Source of the DNA: Palsa-1447 sp964414785
GTDB taxonomy: Bacteria > Verrucomicrobiota > Verrucomicrobiia > Opitutales > Opitutaceae
Assembly: GCA_964414785.1 (NCBI GenBank)
Contig: CAYPXZ010000006.1
Span: 1 to 64,000, forward strand
Direction: 5' to 3'
Length of the DNA stretch: 64,000 bases
The position numbers and the translations under genes were made by a program. The notes under the pieces are model-generated. The model ran no database searches and was not told the DNA's origin. It worked only from the letters and a program-made list of their open reading frames with translations. Of this stretch, positions 14,761 through 23,114 are shown piece after piece; position 1 is the stretch's first letter; each line of letters opens with the position of its first letter.

Positions 14761-16449
14761 ATGAAGACCCGACTTGCCCCATCGCTTGGCTGCCTCGTGT
14801 TCCTGGCTGGATCGGCGTTTGCGGGCACACCCGTCGAGTCGGCGGTCAAGGCCGTGACCGTGTACTCCGACCGGGCCGTCGTGACGAGGACGGCGACGGT
14901 GGACCTTGCGGCGGGCGAGCAGCAGCTCGTCTTCAGCAAGCTCCCGGCGTCGCTCGTCGACGACTCGCTCAGGGTGACCGGGGCGGGCTCCGCCCGCGCC
15001 ACGATCCTCGACGTCACCGCGAACCTGGTGTTCCCCGACAAGGCGCCGAACGACCGCATCCGGGCCCTCGAGGACGAGCTCAAGTCCCTCCAGGAGGACC
15101 TGCGCGCGCTCGCGGACCGGGGCACGATCCTCGACCAGCAGAAGGACCTGGTGGGGCAGATCGCGGCGGGGGCCGCGGCGCCTCCCGCGCCCGGCAAGGA
15201 CGCGCCGGCCGTGTCCCGCCCCGGCGCGGCCGAGTGGCAGCAGCTCATGGAGTTCTACCGGACGAGCCTCGAGAAGATCGCGGCGGAGAAGCAGAAGGTC
15301 GACCACGAGAAGGCGGACCTCAGCGTGAAGATTGCCTCGCTTGGCGCCGAGCTCGACCAGCTGCGCGGCGCGGGCTCCGCGCGCGCGAAGTCCGTCACGG
15401 TCCGCGTGAACATGGCCGAGGCGGGCCGCCTGCAGCTCTCGCTCGCATACGCGCTGTCCGACGCCCGGTGGAGGCCGGCGTACGATGCGCGGGTGTCGAC
15501 CGCCGACGCCAAGGTGGTCCTCGGGTACTTCGGGATTGTCAGCCAGAGGTCGGGGGAAGACTGGAAGGGCGTCGAATTGACGCTGTCCACGGCCCACCCG
15601 TCCGTCCACGGGATGGCCCCGGACCTCCGCCCCTGGGTCGTCGCCCAGGCCCAGCCCGTGGTGTCGAGGGCGTACGAGGGCGAGGCGCGCGACCGCGTGT
15701 ACGCGGAGAAGGCCGCCGGAAAGGCAAACAGCCCCAGGTCCGCGAGCGCCCCCAATGGGGAGGAGGATGGCGTGGTGCTCGAGGCCTTCTCGGTTTCCGA
15801 CCAGACCGCGCAGGTGTCCGCGGGCGCGCACGGCACCTCCGCCACGTTCACGATCCCCGGGGCCTCCGACATCCCGAGCGGGAGCGACCCGCACAAGATA
15901 GGCATCGCGGTCATCCCGCTGCCGGCGGCGCTCAGCTTCCAGTCGGCGCCCAAGCTGATGCCCGCGGCGTTCATCAGGGCCGACGTCACCAACGGCTCCG
16001 ACTACCCGATCCTCGCAGGCCCGATGGCCGTCTTCCTTGACGACACGTTCGTCGCCAACAGCCGGGTCAAGACGGTCATGCCCGGCGAGAAGTTCGACCT
16101 CATGCTCGGCGTGGACGACGGGATCCGTGTGGAGCGCAAGCTCATCAACCGCGTGACCGAGGACCTGGGGCTGATCACGAAGCAGGTGCGGATCACCTAT
16201 GACATCCTGATCACGGTCACGAACAACAAGAGGTCGGCGGTGAAGATCTCCATCAAGGACCAGCTGCCGGTCTCCCGCCACGAGAAGATCGAGGTGTCGC
16301 AGATCGAGCCGTCGGCAGACTCCCTTAAGCCGGACGCCCAGGGGATCCTCGACTGGAAGCTCGACCTGGCTGCCGGGGAGAAGCGCGAGATCCCGCTCAA
16401 GTTCAGCATCACCTATCCGACGGACCTCGCCGTGACCGGCCTCGAGTAG
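14761..16449 (+). CDS. DUF4139/DUF4140 (MuiA-like) secreted protein
   Basis: A 562-residue protein with a signal peptide (MKTRLAPSLGCLVFLAGSAFAG). Right after it, VKAVTVYSDRAVVTRTATVDL begins the DUF4140 N-terminal domain, which leads into a coiled coil at about residues 95-205 (DELKSLQEDLRALADR, KIAAEKQKVDHEKADLSVKIASLGAELDQL). The DUF4139 beta-rich domain follows (SYALSDARWRPAYDARVS, GEDWKGVELTLSTAHP, and near the end KISIKDQLPVSRHEKIEV). The length and order are standard for the family annotated as mucoidy inhibitor A-like. The molecular function is unknown; it acts outside the cytoplasmic membrane. The long open frame upstream in the same phase is noise from the TPR gene. Confidence 0.9.
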   Translation: MKTRLAPSLGCLVFLAGSAFAGTPVESAVKAVTVYSDRAVVTRTATVDLAAGEQQLVFSKLPASLVDDSLRVTGAGSARATILDVTANLVFPDKAPNDRIRALEDELKSLQEDLRALADRGTILDQQKDLVGQIAAGAAAPPAPGKDAPAVSRPGAAEWQQLMEFYRTSLEKIAAEKQKVDHEKADLSVKIASLGAELDQLRGAGSARAKSVTVRVNMAEAGRLQLSLAYALSDARWRPAYDARVSTADAKVVLGYFGIVSQRSGEDWKGVELTLSTAHPSVHGMAPDLRPWVVAQAQPVVSRAYEGEARDRVYAEKAAGKANSPRSASAPNGEEDGVVLEAFSVSDQTAQVSAGAHGTSATFTIPGASDIPSGSDPHKIGIAVIPLPAALSFQSAPKLMPAAFIRADVTNGSDYPILAGPMAVFLDDTFVANSRVKTVMPGEKFDLMLGVDDGIRVERKLINRVTEDLGLITKQVRITYDILITVTNNKRSAVKISIKDQLPVSRHEKIEVSQIEPSADSLKPDAQGILDWKLDLAAGEKREIPLKFSITYPTDLAVTGLE

Positions 16450-16455
16450 CGGGGG

Positions 16456-18381
16456 CTATTGGCCCGGGGCGACCGGCCTCAGGGCCTCGACGCACGCGGA
16501 GTCCGGGTCCGACGCCGAGGGCTCCCTCACCTCGGGGACGAATCCCGACGCGTCGAAGTAGTGCGTCGAGCGCGTCTGGTGGACGATCCGCTCCAGGCCG
16601 AGCGAGAAGAGGGTCTGGCGCTCGATCACCTGGGAGGGGTCCCTCACATGGTCCCAGTACGGGTGCTCCGGGGGCGGGTAGAGCCAGGGCGCGCTCAGGC
16701 GGATGTGCATCCGGTCCGTCGGCACCGTGATGCGGGGCGTCTCGATCACGGAGTCCTCGTTCCCGTTCAGGATCAGGCGCACGTGGTCCCTGTCCACGCG
16801 GTCCAGGATCAGCTGGTTGGCCTTGTCCGGGAATCCCGTCGCGACGAGGACCGTCTCGCCGTTGGGGCTGTTGGCCGGGATCCTGACGTCGATGTCCACG
16901 GGGCCAAAGGGGACGCCGCGGGCCTGGATCCACCACTGGCTCGGGTAGTCGAGCGTGTGGGCGAAGAAGGCATAGGTCCTCGGATTCGTCTGCCGCATGA
17001 AACCCCGGAACTCCGCCGAGGCGAGCCACACGCAGGCGACGGTCCAGCACGCCGCGGCGGCCGCGATGACCCGGGTGAGCCGGCCGAGGCGCAGGACCTC
17101 GCCCGAGCCGAACAGGACCATGAGGCCGACCGAGGTGACGAGGGTCCACCCGGCGAAGAGCTCGGCGATGTAGCGCGAGCACGCGCCCTGCCAGCAGAAG
17201 AGGATGCCCGCCGCGAAGAAGGAGGAGCCGACGGCCGCCGCAAGGGTGAGGCACGCCCCGCGCCTCTGCGGGTCGGTGCGGTGGCGGAACGCCCACACGA
17301 GGGCGAAGAAGCCGACCAGGTGCACGGGCATGGCGAACCGGGCGCCGTACATCGCCTCGTACCCCACGTAGCCGGCCGGGAACGCCTCGGGCCAGGTGGC
17401 GTGCACGAAGGGGAAATAGGGCCCGAAGTCCGGCATCGACCAGACATAGGTCCAGAGGTTGAACGGGATGAAGGAGGGGTTGAGCCGCGCCATCCCCCGG
17501 ATCTCGCGCCCCGCCAGCATGTAGGACTGCCCGAACTCGGTCCAGCTGCCGAAGCGGGCGTGGTTGTAGAGGAGGAGCGCGACCCCCCCGGCGAAGACGA
17601 GCGCGGCGGCGCCAAGGAACGCCCTCCAGCCCCGCACCGCCCCGCCCGCGGCCCCGCCGAGCGGGAGAAGGAGCAGGAGCATGAACCCGGCCTCGATCAG
17701 GTTCGTCACGCGGCACGCGATGAGCAGCGCCAGCGCCGCGCCGACCGCGACCGCCCACCGGGCGCGGCCCGCGGAGTCATGGTATCTCCAGAGGAAATAG
17801 ACGGCCCACCACAGGCATGCGGCCGCGGACACGATCGGCAGCTCCCAGACGCCCGGGCGCCGGATGACGACCGGCAGCCACGAGGCGTGGAAGGCGACCA
17901 GGAGGATCATGCCGAGCGTGAAGTCGGACAGGCCCGGGAAATGGCGCCGCCTGACGCCGCGCAGCAGAAGCGCCATCGCGGCGACGCCGGCGCAGGCGAA
18001 GAGGGCGACTGCGGTGCGCTGCGGCAGCGTGTGGCCGGTCAAGACCCGCCACGGCAGCATGAGGGCGACGGCGGGCCCGGGGCCGTAGTACAGGTAGTAC
18101 TTCCCGTGGTAGAGGCTCGCGTCCCACAGGCGCAGCTTCTGGTTGGCGGCGGGATCGTAGGGGTCCTTGAGCCTGAGGAGTTCCGGGGAGGGCTCGACCG
18201 AGAGGTACGTGTGGCCCTTCAGGAAGCCCTCGGCAAGGTACTCGTAGTGGTGCCACACGTTGGCGGGGCCGCCGTCCCACGGGGCCACGTTGTTGGCGAC
18301 CCGGAAAATGGCGGCGACGCAGAAGGCCAGGGCGACCCAGAAGGCAATCCGTCCCGACCGTGGGGGCGCCGCGGGGTTCAT
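16456..18381 (-). CDS. Large GT-C-like membrane protein
   Basis: A 641-residue protein starting at MNPAAPPRSGRIAFW. It has about ten membrane helices. The first loop (YEYLAEGFLKGHTYLSVEPSPELLRLKDPYD, SLYHGKYYLYYGPGPAVALMLPW) is a diverged copy of the one in the protein at 12783. The C-terminal ~150 residues form a soluble extracytoplasmic domain without TPRs. The gene starts inside the stop codon of its upstream neighbour (ATGA at 18378-18381), so the two are translationally coupled. I infer a role in lipid-linked sugar transfer or envelope polymer assembly because of the clustering with the GT2 and other GT-C-like proteins; the exact activity is unknown. Confidence 0.75.
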   Translation of the reverse strand: MNPAAPPRSGRIAFWVALAFCVAAIFRVANNVAPWDGGPANVWHHYEYLAEGFLKGHTYLSVEPSPELLRLKDPYDPAANQKLRLWDASLYHGKYYLYYGPGPAVALMLPWRVLTGHTLPQRTAVALFACAGVAAMALLLRGVRRRHFPGLSDFTLGMILLVAFHASWLPVVIRRPGVWELPIVSAAACLWWAVYFLWRYHDSAGRARWAVAVGAALALLIACRVTNLIEAGFMLLLLLPLGGAAGGAVRGWRAFLGAAALVFAGGVALLLYNHARFGSWTEFGQSYMLAGREIRGMARLNPSFIPFNLWTYVWSMPDFGPYFPFVHATWPEAFPAGYVGYEAMYGARFAMPVHLVGFFALVWAFRHRTDPQRRGACLTLAAAVGSSFFAAGILFCWQGACSRYIAELFAGWTLVTSVGLMVLFGSGEVLRLGRLTRVIAAAAACWTVACVWLASAEFRGFMRQTNPRTYAFFAHTLDYPSQWWIQARGVPFGPVDIDVRIPANSPNGETVLVATGFPDKANQLILDRVDRDHVRLILNGNEDSVIETPRITVPTDRMHIRLSAPWLYPPPEHPYWDHVRDPSQVIERQTLFSLGLERIVHQTRSTHYFDASGFVPEVREPSASDPDSACVEALRPVAPGQ

Positions 18382-19889
18382 GGGGTTTTCTTTCCCTTCT
18401 CGATCTCCCGCCTCGCGGCCCTGGCTATCGCCGTCGCATCCGGATGCCAGGGCTGCATCGCGAGGGCGGCCGTCGCCTCGCTCAGAGCGGTCCCGTCGTC
18501 GCCCACCGTGAAGGCGGCCCGCGCGAGCAGCACGTGGTCCTGCACGAAGGTCGCGCGGTCGTCGACCCCTCCGAGGCGCGAGAAGGTCACGGCAAGCGCC
18601 AGCGCGAGGCCGCACGCGAGCGCCGCCCGCCGCCGCGGCGCCCATGCCGCCCAGAAGCCCGGGCTCGAGAGCGCGCCTCCGGCGAGGACGATGCAGAGCG
18701 CGGCGAGGGGCAGCCTGAAGCGGGCGCTGACGAAGAAGAGGAGGGTGGAGGCCGCCAGGGCGAGCCCCACCGCGGCGCACACGGCCGCCTTGCCGGGGGA
18801 TTCGAAGGCGAGGCGCGCGGCCCCGGCGACCGCCAGGATGAAGAGGATCCCCCAGCAGAGGGGGTTCCAGGATAGCCAGGGCGAGAGCGCCTTGTGGAAG
18901 GCGTAGGTCTTGTTGTTGTACTGCTCCCAGTTGTTCAGGAGGGCGTAGGCCTTGCGGGCCATGAGCCCGCCCCAGCGCAGCGGGTGCGAGGCAACCTCGT
19001 CGAGGAACCGTGCGCGCCAGTGGGCGTTCATCCTCGGTATGTCCGTCGGCTGCCGGCCGGTCTCCTCGGTGTAGAGGATCATGGACTCCGCCCGCGCCGG
19101 GTTCGAGCGCGCGAGGTCGTCGGGAAGGCTCACGCGCTGCGAATAGTACCGCCCGTTCGACCCTGGCCGGTTCGCGGCCCACAGGTTGTAGGAGCCCTGC
19201 CACGGCAGGAATCCCGCGACGCCGCAGACGCTCCACTGCCACGCGGCCGTGGCGCCGAAGAGGACGACCCCCGCGAGCGACGCGGCGAGGATCCTCCCGC
19301 GGGTGCGCGGGACGACCCGCGCCACGGCGGCCACGACCGGAACAAGGAGCCACACGGCGAGGTAGCTGGGCCGCGCGAGGGTTGCGGCCGCCCAGAAGAC
19401 ACCCGCAGCCGCCCAGGGCAGGGGGTGCCCGGGATCCTCGGTCGCCGCGACGAGGAAGTTGAGGCCTGCCAGGAAGAGGGTTAGCGAGAACGTCGAGTCG
19501 AGCGCCTGCGTCGCGTTGTGGACCAGCACCGGGTCGAAGGCGAAGAGGAGGCCCGCGACGAGCGCGGCGCGTCCCCCGAACCACCTGAACGCGACTGAGG
19601 CGGCCATGGCGGCGCCCAGGCCGTGGAGGAGGGCCCCCAGCGCGAGCGCCGCCGGGAACAGGCCGCCGTGGGGGACGCCGAGCATGCGAAGGGCCGAGAG
19701 CGCGGCGGCGTACCCGGGCGCGCGGTAGAAGGGAGCGTCGGGCAGGCTCCCGCTGAAGATGGCCTCGGCGAGGTCCAGGTTCTCGCGCTCGTCGAGGACG
19801 GGCACGCGCCCGAGCGGCGTGCCGAGGTACCAGACCAGGTGGCCGAGGCAGTAGGCGAGGGCCAGGGCCGCGGGAATTCCAATGGCCAT
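18378..19889 (-). CDS. Glycosyltransferase family 39 (PMT/ArnT)-like membrane protein
   Basis: A 503-residue protein starting at the ATG before MAIGIPAALALAYCLGHLVWYL; a GTG at 19949 would add a polar 20-residue leader and is the alternative. The first periplasmic loop carries PVLDERENLDLAEAIFSG, where the acidic residues match the catalytic position in PMT/ArnT-type GT-C enzymes, followed by PFYRAPGYAAALSAL. About eleven membrane helices follow, then NNWEQYNNKTYAFHKAL and a helical tail resembling a single TPR. Such enzymes use polyprenyl-phosphate sugars to glycosylate proteins or lipids. It is the first gene of a two-gene unit with the membrane protein downstream (4-base overlap). Confidence 0.8.
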   Translation of the reverse strand: MAIGIPAALALAYCLGHLVWYLGTPLGRVPVLDERENLDLAEAIFSGSLPDAPFYRAPGYAAALSALRMLGVPHGGLFPAALALGALLHGLGAAMAASVAFRWFGGRAALVAGLLFAFDPVLVHNATQALDSTFSLTLFLAGLNFLVAATEDPGHPLPWAAAGVFWAAATLARPSYLAVWLLVPVVAAVARVVPRTRGRILAASLAGVVLFGATAAWQWSVCGVAGFLPWQGSYNLWAANRPGSNGRYYSQRVSLPDDLARSNPARAESMILYTEETGRQPTDIPRMNAHWRARFLDEVASHPLRWGGLMARKAYALLNNWEQYNNKTYAFHKALSPWLSWNPLCWGILFILAVAGAARLAFESPGKAAVCAAVGLALAASTLLFFVSARFRLPLAALCIVLAGGALSSPGFWAAWAPRRRAALACGLALALAVTFSRLGGVDDRATFVQDHVLLARAAFTVGDDGTALSEATAALAMQPWHPDATAIARAARREIEKGKKTP

Positions 19890-20054
19890 TCCCCGTCCGG
19901 GCCCGCGGGGCGTGGGAGGCGAATCCTTGTTCGGAACAGGGGTTGACACCGGGGGGCATGACAACGCACCGGCTCGGCGGAGGCGAGCCGATATAAGATC
20001 CCGGCCATCTGCGAGTTCTTGACGGTTCGTCCGGGGGGAGGGCAGGCTCAGCCC

Positions 20055-20729
20055 ATGCAGTCTGACGCGTCCGCGGCGAGGAAAAAGCTCCCCCTGTTCA
20101 AGCTGGGGATCCTCCTGGGTGTCGCCTGCGTCGTCGGTGTCCTGGTGCTCAGGGGCCTCGATTACCGGGCGCTCTGGGAGCGGAGTTTCGCGTTCATCCG
20201 CGGCATGGGACCGTGGACCTTCCTTGCAGCGACAGCCCTCCTGCCGGCGTTCGGCGCTCCCCTGACGGCGTTCACGATCACGGCGGGTGAGCTTTTTGCG
20301 CCGCAGTTGACGCTCGCCGGGGTCATTGCCGCCGTGCTCGCGGCGATCGCGGCCAACCTGGCGTTCACCTACTGGCTCGCGCACAACGCCGTCCGGCCGA
20401 TCCTGTCCAAGATCATGAAGAAGTACGGGTACAGCATCCCGACCGTCACGAAGGAGAACGCGCTGTCGATAGCCCTCGCCATCCGGCTCACACCGGGCCC
20501 CCCGTTCTTCATGCAGTCCTACATGCTCGGGCTGGCCGAGGTGCCCTTCCGCCTCTACATGATCGTGTCCTGGCTCTGCATCCTGCCGTGGGCGATCGGC
20601 GCCATCGTCCTCGGGAAGGGCATCTTCAACGGGAACTTTAAGATGGTGATCTACGGGGTCGGCGTGATCGTTGCCGCGACCGTTGTCGTCCACACGGTCC
20701 GAAAGCGCTATGTCAACAGGCCCAGCTGA
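20055..20729 (+). CDS. TVP38/TMEM64 family membrane protein (VTT domain)
   Basis: A 224-residue protein starting at MQSDASAARKK; a TTG further upstream is less likely. It has five to six membrane helices. The VTT/SNARE-associated domain is visible as FLAATALLPAFGAPLTAFTITAGELF, then LAFTYWLAHNAVRPI, and ALSIALAIRLTPGPPFFMQSYMLGLAEVPFRLYM. Members of the DedA/TVP38 superfamily are thought to act as lipid scramblases or transporters in the cytoplasmic membrane. The 3' end overlaps the start of xseA by 20 bases, suggesting a shared transcript. Confidence 0.85.
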   Translation: MQSDASAARKKLPLFKLGILLGVACVVGVLVLRGLDYRALWERSFAFIRGMGPWTFLAATALLPAFGAPLTAFTITAGELFAPQLTLAGVIAAVLAAIAANLAFTYWLAHNAVRPILSKIMKKYGYSIPTVTKENALSIALAIRLTPGPPFFMQSYMLGLAEVPFRLYMIVSWLCILPWAIGAIVLGKGIFNGNFKMVIYGVGVIVAATVVVHTVRKRYVNRPS

Positions 20730-21999
20730 GCAGGAAGGCGCCGGGCCCGGGGCCCGGCCGCTGACCGTGACGGAGTTCACGCGCCGGGTTAAGGCGGTCC
20801 TCGAGGGCGGCATCGACGCCTGCTGGGTGAAGGGGGAGGTCTCGAACCTGCGCGTCCAGCCGAGCGGGCACGTCTATTTCTCGCTCAAGGACGCCGGTGC
20901 CCAGCTTTCCGCGGTCATGTTCCGCATGGCGGCCGCCCGCCAGACGGTGAAGCTGAGGGACGGGCTCCAGGTGGTGGCCTTCGGGAGCGTGGGCGTCTAC
21001 GAGCCGCGCGGGCAGTACCAGCTGGTCGTGAAGACCCTGGTCGACGACGGCGTGGGGGCCCTCCAGCGCGAATACGAGGCGCTCAAGCGCCGCCTCTCCG
21101 AGGAGGGCCTCTTCGATCCCGAGCGGAAGAAGGCGATCCCGCAGATGCCGCAGACCGTGGGCTTCGTCACCTCCCCCTCGGGCGCCGCCGTGCAGGACTT
21201 CATGCGGATACTGATCCGGCGCGGGTGGAGGGGCAGGGTGGTCGTCCTCCCGTCGAAGGTGCAGGGCGAGGGCGCCGCCCAGGAGATAGTCGAGATGCTG
21301 CGCCTCGCCGAGTCGCTGGGGATCTTCGACCTGATCGTGATCGGGCGCGGCGGCGGGAGCATCGAGGACCTCTGGGCCTTCAACGAGGAGGTGCTGGTGA
21401 GGGCCGTGGCCGCGTGCGCGGTGCCGGTCATCTCCGCCGTGGGGCACGAGATCGACTTCACGCTGTGCGACTTCGCCGCGGACCGCAGGGCCGAGACGCC
21501 GAGCGCCGCGGCCGAGCTCATCACGAGCGGGTTCGTGCGCTTTGCCGAGAGGACCGGGACGGCGTCGGCCGCCATGGCCTCCGCGGTCCAGGACGCGGTG
21601 AGCCGGGCCAAGGAGCGCGTGGCGCACGGCCGGTCCCGGTTGAGGCTCCTGTCGCCGACGGCCCAGGTTGAGCGCGGCTACCTGCGGCTTGACGACCTGT
21701 CGAACCGGCTGGGCTCGGCCCTGCGCTCCTCGGTCCAGCACAGCCGCCAGGCGCTTTCCGGCGCGGCGGCGCGCCTCGACCGGGCCTCGCCCGAGACGCG
21801 CGTGCAGATCGAGTCCCACAAGCTCCTCTCGCTCTACAAGCGGCTCCAGGGGGCGAGCCCCGGCTCCGTGCTCAACCGGGGGTTTGCCATCGTGCGCGAC
21901 GACCGGGGTAATCCCGTGATCCGGAAGGCCGCAATCAGGCCCGGGCAGAAGCTTGAGGCCGAGTTCGCCGACGGCCGGGCGCCGCTTCGCTCGGAATAG
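20710..21999 (+). CDS. xseA: Exodeoxyribonuclease VII large subunit
   Basis: A 429-residue protein of normal length for XseA, the catalytic subunit that with many copies of XseB degrades single-stranded DNA from both ends. The N-terminal OB-fold is seen in VKGEVSNLRVQPSGHVYFSLKD. The central domain carries VGFVTSPSGAAVQDFMRIL, IGRGGGSIEDLWAFNEE and ISAVGHEIDFTLCDFAADRRAETPSAAAE, all family hallmarks. The C-terminal coiled-coil region ends with LNRGFAIVRDDRGNPV. The ATG at 20710 was chosen because it precedes the conserved PLTVTEFTRRVK segment closely. No xseB is seen nearby. Confidence 0.95.
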   Translation: MSTGPAEQEGAGPGARPLTVTEFTRRVKAVLEGGIDACWVKGEVSNLRVQPSGHVYFSLKDAGAQLSAVMFRMAAARQTVKLRDGLQVVAFGSVGVYEPRGQYQLVVKTLVDDGVGALQREYEALKRRLSEEGLFDPERKKAIPQMPQTVGFVTSPSGAAVQDFMRILIRRGWRGRVVVLPSKVQGEGAAQEIVEMLRLAESLGIFDLIVIGRGGGSIEDLWAFNEEVLVRAVAACAVPVISAVGHEIDFTLCDFAADRRAETPSAAAELITSGFVRFAERTGTASAAMASAVQDAVSRAKERVAHGRSRLRLLSPTAQVERGYLRLDDLSNRLGSALRSSVQHSRQALSGAAARLDRASPETRVQIESHKLLSLYKRLQGASPGSVLNRGFAIVRDDRGNPVIRKAAIRPGQKLEAEFADGRAPLRSE

Positions 22000-22005
22000 C
22001 CGGCG

Positions 22006-22236
22006 CTAGGCGTAGCGCGCCGTCGACTCCCCATCCTCCTCCGGTTCCCGGCGGGGTTCTGGAAAATCGTCCGGGCCGTGGTCGGCGTCGATCGCCGAGT
22101 CGAACATCCGCACGTGCCTGGACTTCCCCGCCTCGCGCTTCCTCTTTGCCAGCCGCGCAGCGCTCAGCCGCTCCAGGTGGTCCTGGATCTGGGCTGCGTC
22201 GTTCGCGTATCCGTTGATGAAGTGGATGTGGGACAT
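22006..22236 (-). CDS. Small hypothetical protein
   Basis: A 76-residue, highly charged protein that I do not recognise. The ATG at 22236 has a good ribosome binding site (GGAGGAACC just before it), which decides the start against a longer upstream frame. The N-terminal half (HFINGYANDAAQIQDHLERLSAARLAKRKREAG) is helical and basic; the C-terminal half is acidic and proline-rich. It is convergent with xseA, ending 6 bases from it, and divergent from the lipoprotein gene at 22495. Confidence 0.6.
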   Translation of the reverse strand: MSHIHFINGYANDAAQIQDHLERLSAARLAKRKREAGKSRHVRMFDSAIDADHGPDDFPEPRREPEEDGESTARYA

Positions 22237-22356
22237 GGTTCCTCCATTACCCCGCGCATCGGCACAAGTCCGCCCGACTTGAATTGCCGGGGGGTGGACC
22301 GGTCGGGAGTCCCGGGACAAATGAGTTCATTTCAGATTGGGGCCTAATAGGTTATG

Positions 22357-22374
22357 CCATGAACGATATCATGG
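22357..22374. promoter_or_regulatory. Inverted repeat CCATGA-N6-TCATGG
   Basis: A perfect 6-base inverted repeat in the divergent gap 22237-22494 between the small protein and the cytochrome c operon. Its placement about 120 bases before the lipoprotein gene would suit an operator; no regulator is known. Confidence 0.3.
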
Positions 22375-22494
22375 AAAACGCGGGCCGATCCTTCCCTCAA
22401 AGGGTCCTGCGGCGGGCCCCGGGGCGATGCCCGGAGTGCCGCGGCGCGAAACAGGGTTGAATTTTCCCCCCCATGGGCGGAGGCTGGACCCTTA

Positions 22495-23109
22495 ATGTCA
22501 TTGCGAACGCTCCTTCTGGCCCTCGCTGCATCCACGCTGCTCCTGACGGCGTGCGGCGACGACCCGGTGGCGGTGTACCGGGTGCCCAAGGAGAAGGAGC
22601 CGGAGCTGCCGGCGGCGGGAGCCGACGCGGCCGGCCAGGCGCCTGCCCCGGGGCCCGCCATGGCGGACACCGCCGTCCCTACCGCTTCGGGTGAAGCCCT
22701 TGTCTGGCAGGCACCTGCGCAATGGGTCCAGAAGGCCGCATCGGCCATGCGGAAGGGCAGCTATTCGGTCCCGGGCGACGGCGGCGAGTCGGACCTATCG
22801 ATCACCGCGTTTCCGGGGGACGTCGGGGGAGAACTGGCCAACGTGAACCGCTGGCGCGGGCAGATCGCCCTGACGCCGATCGGCCCGGAGGAGCTCGACT
22901 CGGCCGTTTCTCGCGTCGAAGAGAACGGGCTCAAGATGACGGTCGTCGAGCTGGCGTCCAAGGGAGACCCGGGCAACAAGGCCATCCTGGGCGCCATCGT
23001 GCCCTACGCGGGATCGACCTGGTTCTTCAAGCTCTCGGGGCCCGGCACCTCGGTCAAGGCGGCCAAGCCCGCCTTCATGGAGTTCCTCCACACGGTCCGC
23101 GCACCCTGA
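22495..23109 (+). CDS. Lipoprotein upstream of cytochrome c biogenesis genes
   Basis: A 204-residue lipoprotein. The signal peptide MSLRTLLLALAASTLLLTAC ends in an LTAC lipobox, with Gly-Asp-Asp after the cysteine. A Pro/Ala/Gly-rich linker (residues 40-65) leads to a compact domain containing LVWQAPAQWVQK, MRKGSYSVPGDGGESDLSITAFPGDVGG, and STWFFKLSGPGTSV. This type of domain recurs as the first gene of ResB/CcsA operons in Verrucomicrobia, in my recollection. The ResB gene follows after 5 bases, so it is probably co-expressed and may assist cytochrome c maturation at the membrane surface; the mechanism is unknown. Confidence 0.8.
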   Translation: MSLRTLLLALAASTLLLTACGDDPVAVYRVPKEKEPELPAAGADAAGQAPAPGPAMADTAVPTASGEALVWQAPAQWVQKAASAMRKGSYSVPGDGGESDLSITAFPGDVGGELANVNRWRGQIALTPIGPEELDSAVSRVEENGLKMTVVELASKGDPGNKAILGAIVPYAGSTWFFKLSGPGTSVKAAKPAFMEFLHTVRAP

Positions 23110-23114
23110 ACCCG

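Noticed and set aside
12774..15248. A minus-strand open frame of 824 codons across the TPR and DUF4139 genes
   Set aside because: Same reason: charged, low-complexity translation without motifs, opposite two well-supported genes.
16456..19959. A single open frame of 1167 codons on the minus strand
   Set aside because: The part upstream of 18381 is an out-of-phase reading of the GT39-like gene (Arg/Pro/Gly-rich, no helices). Only the section from MNPAAPPRSG on is a real protein.
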